Under the pieces are notes generated by a model, which searched no databases, was not told the origin of the DNA, and worked only from the letters and a program-made list of their open reading frames with translations. Positions 19,324 to 27,400 of a DNA stretch of 64,000 bases are shown here, piece after piece. The position numbers and the translations under genes were made by a program. The stretch is from an uncultured Pseudomonadales bacterium (GTDB lineage Bacteria > Pseudomonadota > Gammaproteobacteria > Pseudomonadales > Porticoccaceae). The number at the start of each line of letters is the position of its first letter. Position 1 is the stretch's first letter. The stretch lies in the NCBI GenBank assembly GCA_943788445.1, contig CALSQH010000013.1, positions 1 through 64,000 of the forward strand, read 5' to 3'.

Positions 19324-20307
19324 ATGAATAATTCCAAACTTTTATCAACCCATCAGTTTGATGCTAATAAGTTGGTTGCCGAGCACCCTCCGGTAATAAC
19401 CGATAGAAACAAATTTGTTGTATTTAAGCTCGGACTCAGTAAGCACCATGCTGAGTCTCCTAGTATTGGTTACAGTCGCTGGGGGCAGGTCGACTTGCCT
19501 AAATATGTGAATAAAACTGATATTGAATTAATTTATCAAAACGAATACTTCTCATACCCAAGCTCAACAGCAGATTGTATTGAATGGCATTTGAATTTTG
19601 CCCATGAGGATGTATTTGGTTTTTATGGCGGTTCATTATTTGCCCAGGATGAAATGCAAGTGGCCGAACACCCCGTTCTGGGGTGTCTTCGTGAAGCGCT
19701 TTTAGATTTGGAGATTGATCGAACTACTGTTCAAAATGGTCAGGCTACTCCAATACTCGTTACTGGTGTAGAGCGCCGATGTAAAGTGGCAACGGATAGG
19801 GATGCCGCTGCAGGACGTCCATATGGTTTATACGGAAGTGAGTTTCAATGTGCCTCCGAGGAGGTTATAAGAAGGGCTACTACGGTGCTCGATCCTCCAA
19901 CCAAGTCAAATATCATTGCTATGGAGTCGCCCCCGCCAGATTTTGGCCTATATACTCGTGAACAAATAAAATTCATTCTGGCATCAGCAATAACTGGTTT
20001 TTCAGCAGCAGTAAATCTCAGTCGGGGTGTCAAAAAAGATGTGCAAGTGTCTATACATACCGGCTACTGGGGCTGTGGTGCCTATGGCGGAAATCGCGAG
20101 CTTATGCCTTTACTGCAAATAATTGCTGCTTATTGTGCGGATGTAGATATTCTTCATTTCCATACTGGAGGTGATGGAGGCGGTTATATGTCAGCACTGC
20201 AGACGCTTGAGGAGATTATGCCGGAGTGGGAAGAGATCTCCCTCGATCTATTAATTAATAGTATTTTATCGATGCGCTATGATTGGGGCGTAAGTGATGG
20301 GAATTAA
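19324..20307 (+). CDS. PARG-like ADP-ribose glycohydrolase
   Basis: This is a 327-aa protein. Two blocks resemble poly(ADP-ribose) glycohydrolases. The first, LNFAHEDVFGFYGGSLFAQDEM (about residues 92-113), recalls the PARG FAN...GGG...QEE catalytic loop, here shortened and with QDE. The second, GYWGCGAYGGNRELMPLLQ followed by DILHFHTGG, recalls the GNWGCGAFGGD motif and the C-terminal strand of the macro-like PARG fold. It would remove ADP-ribose from protein or DNA. The shortened loop leaves the activity uncertain. It is preceded by CAAGGGT and followed by a shared 3' repeat module. Two macro-domain genes in the same island make an ADP-ribose theme likely. Confidence 0.68.
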   Translation: MNNSKLLSTHQFDANKLVAEHPPVITDRNKFVVFKLGLSKHHAESPSIGYSRWGQVDLPKYVNKTDIELIYQNEYFSYPSSTADCIEWHLNFAHEDVFGFYGGSLFAQDEMQVAEHPVLGCLREALLDLEIDRTTVQNGQATPILVTGVERRCKVATDRDAAAGRPYGLYGSEFQCASEEVIRRATTVLDPPTKSNIIAMESPPPDFGLYTREQIKFILASAITGFSAAVNLSRGVKKDVQVSIHTGYWGCGAYGGNRELMPLLQIIAAYCADVDILHFHTGGDGGGYMSALQTLEEIMPEWEEISLDLLINSILSMRYDWGVSDGN

Positions 20308-20492
20308 GCTGCTATATAAGAATGATTTGTATGAGCGTACTTTTCATCTCTGATCGTTGTATCTCTTAGATTGACTTCTGTGGTGACGATTACCTAATTC
20401 CAAGTTGCAATTTCTTTTAGGAAATCATTTTATCAATTCTTTATTTGTGTGTATTAGTAATACATGTGGGTATCAGGAGTCCCAACTGAAAA

Positions 20493-20741
20493 AGCGGGGG
20501 TACCCCCGGGGTGGGGTCGGCGTATCTGAGAATTGGAGCTTTTACGGTTTTTTAGGAAATTGAAGCGTCGAGCAGCTGAGTAGTACAAAAGTTTATTGCG
20601 GTATATGTTACGGTACATTTCGCAGTAAAAATAATTAAATACATATTTATCAGTAGTTTATAGTGTTAGTTCAGGCCATGCCGTCCCGACCAATTAAATA
20701 AAAAAGGCCACCTACTTTGTAGGTGGCCTTTTTTATTTAAC
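20493..20741 (+). repeat. 3' repeat module, copy A
   Basis: About 245 bp that recurs at 21711-21955 at roughly 80% identity. It starts with a GGGGGTACCCCC palindrome (20497-20508), contains GTATCTGAGAATTGG and TTTTTTAGGAAATTGAAG, and ends in a strong hairpin at 20705-20729. It lies downstream of the PARG-like gene, as copy B lies downstream of an ion-channel relic. It has no coding content. Confidence 0.75.
20705..20729. terminator. Bidirectional intrinsic terminator
   Basis: An 11-bp perfect stem (AGGCCACCTAC / GTAGGTGGCCT) with a TTT loop, preceded by an A run and followed by a T run, so it can stop transcription in both directions. It closes repeat module A behind the PARG-like gene. Confidence 0.85.
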
Positions 20742-21003
20742 CGCCGTGACGGCGGATCTGAGGGTCAAAGCGCCCAGGTTCACTGATTGTGCCTGCGGCG
20801 CAATCAGGACGAGGACAGATTTTTGCTCCTGCAAAATCTGCATACATGCCATCCATGGCAATAAGCGTAGCGACGATGCCCCGAAGGGGCTCAAAAAGCC
20901 CAAAGGCTATTTGAATCACTAATATGCCTACGGCAAAATTTGAACGAGTCGCAACGCGACGCAGCCCCAAAGGGGTTATTAACAAACTTTAGTTTGTTAA
21001 TAA
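20741..21003. repeat. Dense array of short hairpins
   Basis: At least nine consecutive short-loop inverted repeats in 263 bp. They lie at 20741-20755 (7-bp arms), 20783-20807 (11-bp arms, one wobble), 20816-20840 (one bulge), 20847-20860, 20878-20890 (GCCCC GAA GGGGC), 20891-20914, 20925-20935, 20948-20960 and 20965-20975, ending with 20976-21003 (13-bp perfect arms, 2-nt loop). The stems differ in sequence from one another, so this is not a tandem repeat. The function is unknown. It lies between the PARG-like gene module and the truncated macro-domain gene. Confidence 0.75.
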
Positions 21004-21187
21004 TAAATCCTGCCGTCGACTCCCCGATTACCTCCGCAACATAAAACCCAGCAGACCACCCAAAAGATCCTTCGGCTTCGCTCAGGAAGACAGGGTTGTG
21101 TGTATAGGATCCCTTTTCATTCAACCGTCGGAACGGCGGGGTTCGAGGGTTAACCACCCATTCCACATGCATCTTAATCGCTGGTTC

Positions 21188-21540
21188 TTAATTACCAACC
21201 ATCAGCGTTTTAGCCGCCTGATAAGCATCTCTAGTCTGCTCATCCATTACACAAAGAAAAGTCTCCTCGAACTCACTTTTTAGCAGTTCCCGAATAGCAA
21301 TATCTGCCGCTAATGCCAATGGCCACTTATACACGCCAGTCCCCATAGACACAAAAGCAATGCTCTTTGCATCAAGCACCTGACTGTAGAAAGCTAGAGC
21401 GTTAGCGTAAGCAGAAGTAAGTTGTTCGGCCTCTCCACGCTGACCGTCCATATAGCGAGGGCAGATGGTATGAATAACATATTTGGCATTGAGGTTGAAA
21501 GCAGGAGTAATCACAGCCTCTCCGGCTTTAAGTGGCGCCA
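21188..21540 (-). pseudogene. Truncated second macro-domain gene
   Basis: The minus-strand frame encodes PLKAGEAVITPAFNLNAKYV, CPRYMDGQRGEAEQLTSAYA, FVSMGTGVYKWPLALAADIA and a C-terminal ELLKSEFEETFLCVMDEQTRD tail. It lacks the first 45 or so residues of the macro domain, including the AHPSLLAGSGISG loop present in the copy at 1-415. Homology to that copy breaks off exactly at 21540. Without the first ligand loop it should be inactive. An internal ATG could still start a 117-aa product. The breakpoint abuts an ion-channel relic on the other strand. Confidence 0.8.
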
Positions 21541-21705
21541 ACGTTTGCTTTTCTAAATCTTTTAATTGGGGTGATTGTGTCTGTAATTGACAAAGAGTCT
21601 AGGTTAGATGAAAAGTTAGAGAACGTTAATGTGGAGAGAGAAGAAGAGCTCCTCAGAAGTATTCAAAACCTACAATTAAAATTAGAAAAATATAATCTCG
21701 ATTGA
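21538..21705 (+). pseudogene. Ion-channel C-terminal relic
   Basis: The frame opens exactly at the macro-gene breakpoint and encodes PTFAFLNLLIGVIVSVIDKE, then a charged coiled-coil tail ending EKYNLD and TGA. The FLNLLIGVIVSVI stretch resembles the end of the pore helix S6 of voltage-gated-type ion channels (.NLFI..IV.). Only about 55 residues remain, with no start. It marks a recombination junction between two unrelated genes. Confidence 0.55.
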
Positions 21706-21710
21706 ATTTT

Positions 21711-21955
21711 AAGGGTGGGTACCCCGCGAGGGGTGGGGCAGCGTATCTGAGAATTGGGGCTTTATACAGGTTTTTTAGGAAATTGAAGTGTCGAGCAACT
21801 GAGTAGTTGCAAAAGTTTATTACGGTATATTATATACTAAAAAAATAATTAAACACATATATATCATAGAGTTATGGCGTTAATTCAGGTCATCCAATCC
21901 CGACCCATTAAACAAAAAAGGCCACCTGAAAAGTAGGTGATTTTTTATTTATCTG
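21711..21955 (+). repeat. 3' repeat module, copy B
   Basis: The second copy of the module at 20493-20741, with GGGTACCCC, GTATCTGAGAATTGG, TTTTTTAGGAAATTGAAG and the terminal A-run/GGCCACCT hairpin, here imperfect (AGGCCACCTGAAAAGTAGGTGA, then T run). It fills most of the gap before the NfeD gene; the rest (21956-22072) shows nothing beyond AT-rich promoter-like sequence. Confidence 0.75.
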
Positions 21956-22072
21956 TCACGGCTCTGATTTATACGTAGAGCTCTTCAGCGAAATTTAGAC
22001 GAAACAATGTAAATTTGACTGTGCATATAGTTCTATGGGTTAATGCATGAAATTGGTTGAGTAACTACTAAT

Positions 22073-22540
22073 ATGAGCATATTTGAAATCATTGGATTGT
22101 TGGAACCTTGGTCTTTTTTTCTGACTGCTATGATTTTAATTGCTGTCGCAGCCGTTATGGGTGAGGTATCTATTATTCCATGGATATCTCTAGCTATTGT
22201 CGTTATGGGAATATCCGATTTTTTTCAACTGTCTATAGAAAACCAATTAATCGTTTTTTGTACTTCCTTTTTTGTATCTATCTACTTGTCTCATCGTTAT
22301 TTATCTCTAGGCGCTAAGCAGCCCTTAATTGCAGAAGAAATTGCAGATATGGTCGGTGAAAATATTACTGTTTTTCAAGTGGGTATCAATAATTCAAATA
22401 CAGGTTCAGCTCGAAGTAAAAATGGCAAAGTTTGGAACGTTCAAAGCGTGGCGAATGAAAATTTAATTATTAATCACGAGTATATTTGCTCCGACATCAC
22501 AGGGGTGACACTTATTGTTAAAGGGGTAGATTATGAATGA
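22073..22540 (+). CDS. nfeD: NfeD-like membrane protein
   Basis: This 155-aa protein has an N-terminal membrane region of three to four hydrophobic segments (residues 8-30, 33-48 and 56-74) and a C-terminal small beta-barrel (OB-like) domain from about residue 85: EEIADMVGENITVFQVGINNS, then GKVWNVQSVANENL and a final TGVTLIVKGVDYE. This is the short NfeD1b-type layout that pairs with stomatin/prohibitin proteins. It overlaps the SPFH gene by 8 bp, and the two probably form a membrane-microdomain complex. It starts at ATG 22073. Confidence 0.85.
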   Translation: MSIFEIIGLLEPWSFFLTAMILIAVAAVMGEVSIIPWISLAIVVMGISDFFQLSIENQLIVFCTSFFVSIYLSHRYLSLGAKQPLIAEEIADMVGENITVFQVGINNSNTGSARSKNGKVWNVQSVANENLIINHEYICSDITGVTLIVKGVDYE

Positions 22541-23558
22541 AATAGGTTCTATGGTTTTTTGGCTGGTGTTCGCATTAATTCTGATGCTGATAATCATCAA
22601 GTCTTTCAATATTGTGCCTCAGGGTTCAGTTAGATTAGTTCAGCGGTTAGGGAAATATCATAGAACCCTTAGACCGGGGGTAAGTTTCATCATTCCTTTT
22701 TTGGATAATATTAAAGTCCCTAGTATTACTACCTACGATAAAGATCCAACGAATCCGGAAAACGCCCAAACCCGGTTACGTTATCTAGTTTCATCGAAAG
22801 GCGACATCCCAACAATAGAGATAATAATGGATCCGCCGACTATTGACGCTATTTCAAAAGATAATGCTCTGGTCTATCCAGATGCTATTTTATATTTTCG
22901 AATAGTTGATCCTGTCAAGGCAGCTTATGAGGTAGAGAATCTGGGCTTGGCTGTATACAAGCTTATAGAAACTACTTTGCGACAGCAGATAGGTATCCTA
23001 ACTTCCGATGAAATTATTACTGGTCGAGCATTAATTGGTACTTCTATTAAATCAGCTCTAGAAGAGGCTTCATCTGCTTGGGGAACCATGATTACTCGGG
23101 TTGAAATTGAAGAAGTTAGGTTTGATGAGGATGTTACCAAGGCGCTCAGTGATCAGCGGGCAGCAGAGCTTGAGGGTAGGGCTTTAGTGGCTAAAAATGA
23201 GCGTGAACGTGAGGCTATTGTTATTGCCGCAGAGGGTGAAAAGAGGAAGGTTATATTACAAGCCGAGGCTACATTTGAACTTGAAAGGTTGCAAGCTGAG
23301 GCCGACTATTTGAAAGCATCAAGAGTTCTTGAGGGGCAGGCTAAGGGAACGGAGGCGCTGGCGTTAGCACTTTCCAAAAACCCAAATGCTGTTGTTGCTC
23401 TAGAGGCATTAAAAGCGCAGGTTGAAGTTGCTGCAGCGATAGGAAAGTCAAGTAACACATTAATTATCCCTGAAGAGACAGCCGGGCTATTTGGTGCGAT
23501 CAACTCAATTAAGCAGGTGTTAAATTTAGATTTGGAGTCATCGAAAAAGGGTTCCTGA
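22533..23558 (+). CDS. Stomatin/prohibitin SPFH-domain protein
   Basis: This 341-aa protein has an N-terminal membrane anchor (VFWLVFALILMLIIIKSF), a SPFH domain starting NIVPQGSVRLVQRLGKYHRTLRPG, PDAILYFRIVDPVKAAYEVEN and the strand .TRVEIEEVRF, then an alanine/glutamate-rich coiled coil (EREREAIVIAAEGEKRKVILQAEA). An insert near residue 70 (NPENAQTRLRYLVSSKGDIP) is longer than in the usual QmcA/HflK type. It is coupled to nfeD, as in bacterial stomatin operons. The two genes end in the terminator at 23612-23649. Confidence 0.88.
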   Translation: MNEIGSMVFWLVFALILMLIIIKSFNIVPQGSVRLVQRLGKYHRTLRPGVSFIIPFLDNIKVPSITTYDKDPTNPENAQTRLRYLVSSKGDIPTIEIIMDPPTIDAISKDNALVYPDAILYFRIVDPVKAAYEVENLGLAVYKLIETTLRQQIGILTSDEIITGRALIGTSIKSALEEASSAWGTMITRVEIEEVRFDEDVTKALSDQRAAELEGRALVAKNEREREAIVIAAEGEKRKVILQAEATFELERLQAEADYLKASRVLEGQAKGTEALALALSKNPNAVVALEALKAQVEVAAAIGKSSNTLIIPEETAGLFGAINSIKQVLNLDLESSKKGS

Positions 23559-23611
23559 TGTTGCTTTAATAATTTTACTTATCTGGTCCTTAGCATCTCG
23601 ACTAATTAAAC

Positions 23612-23649
23612 TAAAAAGGCCGTCTATATAAATAGATGGCCTTTTTAAT
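23612..23649. terminator. Bidirectional terminator after nfeD-stomatin
   Basis: A hairpin AAAAAGGCCGTCTAT / ATAGATGGCCTTTTT (one G-T pair) with a short AT loop and flanking A and T runs. The GACTAATTAAACTAAAAAGGCC context resembles the end of repeat modules A and B, so the three may share ancestry. It lies between the convergent stomatin and LuxR-type genes and can serve both. Confidence 0.8.
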
Positions 23650-23676
23650 TTAACGGCTAAAAGTAACCAAGGCTGA

Positions 23677-24159
23677 CTACAACTCATCTAACATAGCCGT
23701 AAAAACCTCAACATTGGAGCACTCAAAAAGAAAGTCGGCTGCTTCAGCCGCAGGTATGCCTAATTTTTTGGTGATATTAAATCGATGGTTAGCAAACGTT
23801 CGTGCGCTTATATGTAAATTATTGGCTGCCTTATTGGTGCTTTTAACATGATAGAGTTCTTTTAGAACATCCATCTCACGCTCCGTAAGCAGTTTGGTTA
23901 AACTGACAATTTCTTTCATGAGGAGTATGTCGTTGACGTGCTGCTGGCTATCACCATCAGTTGTAGCTACAAAATAAAAGCTGGCCTGATTGCTTGTTCT
24001 ATTAAGCTGCCTTTTGATTGTATCGTCATTTTTAATGACTAAATTTATCTGTACTTTTTGAAGGGCTTTATCAGTTCCGCTATTATTTGGTTGGCAGGAT
24101 ATTCCCCACGTTACAACATCCGAAAGTACGCCTTTTAGAAATGACCTAATGACTACCAC
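23677..24159 (-). CDS. LuxR-type HTH regulator
   Basis: This is a 160-aa protein. The C-terminal HTH starts LTEREMDVLKELYHVKSTNKAANNL and continues HISARTFANHRFNITKKLG, the LuxR/FixJ/GerE fold. The N-terminal 85 residues (CQPNNSGTDKALQKVQINL to SQASFYFVATTDGD) look like a PAS-type sensory domain. The start is a GTG at 24159, and no phosphoacceptor domain is present. It diverges from the 6.3-kb cytochrome gene, whose upstream region contains an inverted repeat at 24419-24440 that it might bind. Confidence 0.75.
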   Translation of the reverse strand: MVVIRSFLKGVLSDVVTWGISCQPNNSGTDKALQKVQINLVIKNDDTIKRQLNRTSNQASFYFVATTDGDSQQHVNDILLMKEIVSLTKLLTEREMDVLKELYHVKSTNKAANNLHISARTFANHRFNITKKLGIPAAEAADFLFECSNVEVFTAMLDEL

Positions 24160-24499
24160 TCACTACCCCCTTTTTACTATTTAAAGTACAAGAAATACAT
24201 CCATAATTGAATGAGTACATATACTTATATTTATAATTTGAAAGCCATTCGGTCGCTATAGTGTTTTTGCGTGATCGAGATAAGGTAGGGTAAGATTAAT
24301 GATACGTCGAGTTAGTGTTAGTTAAGAATGAGGCTTTAAGCCCCGAGTCTCTGGGCTAATAGCGCTATTTTGAAACCATCCTTACATCAAAAATAACACT
24401 AGCCTAGCCATAGGGAACTATGTTCAAATATGCGAACATAAATTAAAACTACTTCAATCTTGTATATAAGTATATTCTTTATATCGATAGGGGAAATTC
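24160..24499. promoter_or_regulatory. Divergent intergenic region with inverted repeats
   Basis: This 340-bp gap lies between the LuxR-type gene and the diheme cytochrome gene. It contains the palindrome GGCTTTAAGCC (24332-24342), AATAGCGCTATT (24358-24369) and the 7-bp inverted repeat TATGTTC/GAACATA (24419-24440). A purine-rich AGGGGA at 24489-24494 looks like the ribosome-binding site of the large gene. No coding sequence is seen here. Confidence 0.5.
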
Positions 24500-27400
24500 A
24501 TTATTACATCTACTACCATTATATCCAATTCAGGCCTTCGAAATACGTTGATTACCACTGCTCTTCTTTTTTCCTCAGTTGTATTTTCGGTTAACTCATA
24601 TGCTCAGAGTGATGGTGCAGTAGCCATTGTTAATGTTCTTGACGAGGGTCAGGTGGACAGCACTTGGGACAAAGGGATTAATGCCTTTGATTCTGCAATT
24701 GGTTGGAATGATTGTTATAACGATGGCGGGGCAGGTTGCCCGAGTATCAGCTGGGGTGTGGTGACTGATAGTAGTCGTGGCAGTGTGCTGCAAGTGTCAC
24801 ATACTGCTGCTGGAAATGCGGCTGGCGTTTATATTGGTTCCACAGTAGGTCAGAACGTCACCGATTTTGCAGCTGGTAATTTGCTGTTTGATATTAAGGT
24901 TGTCTCTGGCGACAGTAACATTACGGTTAAATTGGACTGTACTCAACCCTGTGGCTCTGATCCTATAGACCTTGGTAGTGTGGGTGTAGGCCTTTGGAAA
25001 CCCGTGACTGTTCCTTTCTCAGCTTTGGTGGCTGGTGGTCTTGATCTAACAAAAGTTGATACTGGCTTGGTTATCTGGGCGACGAATGCAACCAGTACGG
25101 TATTTAGAATTGATAATGTTCGCTGGCTGGTGGGTGATGGTTCATTAGACGCTGGAGCTGTTGATGGCGGGACTACCGATGGTGGAACTACCGACGGCGG
25201 TATAGGTGCGCCTGTTATTGAAATGATTGAGGGATTTGGTGGCGCACAGGTTACCGATAATACCTTTAATGTTCCTGCAGGTTCAGAATCTTGGGCTGGT
25301 TTTGCTAACCTAAACACTGATGTCTATCCCTTTACCTTTGCTAATGGAGGTTCTGTAACCTTCACAGCTGCGATTGTACCTGGCGGAAATCCTACCTATG
25401 TTTACTTTAGATTTGAGCGTTTACCGCATCCAAATGTTGAGCCCTCATTTAATTTAAATTCTGTACTGATCAGTGGAGAATCTGAGCGGCAATATACGGT
25501 AACAATTCCCGCACAAGCTGCATCTAATACCTACGAATCGTTTCTTTTATATGTCGTTGAGCGGAATTCAGCGGTTATGGTTAAGAACATTGTAGTGACC
25601 GATAGTAATAGCAGTACTGGCGGCACTAGCGGTACTACAGATGGTGGTTCTACTGACGGTGGCTCTACCGACGGCGGATCCACTGATGGCAGTACCCCAG
25701 CACCGCCATCAAGCACAGCCCCCTTTGATATAGCCCGTGCAGGGAAACTGGATGGTTCCAAAATATGGCAGCTACCAGATTCTCCAGGTGGCGATCGACC
25801 AGATCAATGCTGGTTAGCGGTCGGCTCTGACGCCGATGGCGAGATCTATATCTCCGGTCATGACCATATCAACAACTCGATGATGTATCGCATGTATCAA
25901 AGCGATGACACGGTCCGTTGGATTGGCGATGCCCGCACAGCTTCTCAAGCAGCGAATAATTGGTTGCCCAACGAAACTGCAGAGAAATTCCACACTCGAC
26001 CTATCCATCACAATGACAGTGTCTATGTCGCCACATTGGATAACTCCGATATGAACAACGGGTTTTTAAATACCCGTGGCTTCCATTGGTACGACTACAG
26101 TGTTTCACAGAATACGTTTACTGATTTAAGTGCTAGCGAGCCGAATGGTGTAGGTGCAACTACCTTGCAGTTGGCCACCATACAGAAAGATCCGGTCAAT
26201 AATCTGCTCTACGGTATGTCGATTCCTGAAAATAAGTTGGTTCGTTACGATATTGAACAGGGTGTCACCACCGTTCTTGGCAAACCCGGCGCCTGGGGCT
26301 CTAATTACTTTTACACTAATCGCTTTATGTGGGTTGATTCTCGCGGGCGTGTCTATATCAGTGGCGGTTCTTCTCGCGATCAGTGGAACAGGGATGAGCC
26401 GGCCAGTGTGTTTAATCATATTTGGTACTACGATCCTGTTACTGGCTTTGGCGAGTTACCTCAGTTTGCCCTTCAGGGCGCAAACTCTATGGAGGTGGGG
26501 CAGTGGGATCGCAAGCGTGAGAATCTCTATACCAGCGATGATCAAGGCAATATCTATAAATTTAACGATGCCGCGGCGAGCTGGACCTTTTTGGGCCGAC
26601 CGAATTTCCCCGCCAACTATAAAACCTGGGTATTTCAGCTCTCTGCTGATGAGGAAAAAATCTATATAGGTCAAAGTGATGGCGCTGGCCCCAATACTAT
26701 CCATGAGTTTGATATTGCCAGCGGCAGTTCTTATCAGTTGCTGGAAATTAGCGACCTCGATGATGCGGCGGCGACGGAGAATTTTATTACCGGCTACGAT
26801 TCCTGGGATAGTCAGGGTAGCTTCTATATCGCCGACTTTAGTATGTACGATGGCGACAACGTCTATATGCTCGGTATTAACCCGGTACGTATTAAAGCTG
26901 CCAAGGGAATTCTTTCCCAGTTGGTCGAGGTTAGCGCGGTGGCTGCGGGAGATAGTATTAATCTTAGTCGCAGTGGTTCAACCGGTGCTGCGCTAGAAGT
27001 GTTGTATGAGGTTAAAGGTTTCGATGCTGGCGGTGAGTTGGTTGAAACCCGTTATGGCACTGCTAACTTTAGTTCTCAGCAAAGCAATCTAACGCTCAGT
27101 GACTCTAGCATCCTTCGTGCAGTTGGCAATCAGGTTGTCAGTGAGACTTTCTCGGTGATGCCTGATGGTAATGACTATGTGACTGGGGCGAATACCGATG
27201 TTTCGCTTGAGGGCGGAACCCCACTTGATACAGACTCAGATGGCATTGCAGACAGTGTAGATCCCGATGATGACAATGACGGTGTTGCTGATGTCGATGA
27301 TGCTTTCCCTTTAGATGCTAATGAGTCAATTGATACGGATGGTGATAGTACTGGCAATATCGCCGACCTTGATGATGACAATGATGGTATTTCTGATATT

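Noticed and set aside
20737..21172. Minus-strand ORFs through the hairpin array
   Set aside because: The frames run through short palindromes, have no ribosome-binding site and no recognisable domain, and overlap each other.
21121..21180. Possible tRNA T-arm (GGGGTTCGAGGG)
   Set aside because: No matching acceptor, D-arm or anticodon arm could be built around it.
20493..21955. Integron-type cassette array with attC sites
   Set aside because: The repeat modules look like cassette ends, but no GTTRRRY / RYYYAAC pair or integrase gene was found.
24330..24370. c-di-GMP riboswitch upstream of the cytochrome gene
   Set aside because: Palindromes are present, but the conserved GEMM core and tetraloop receptor are not.
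25531..27381. Minus-strand ORFs opposite the giant cytochrome gene
   Set aside because: They are mirror readings of low-complexity linkers and of coding DNA; the plus-strand frame is continuous with clear domains.
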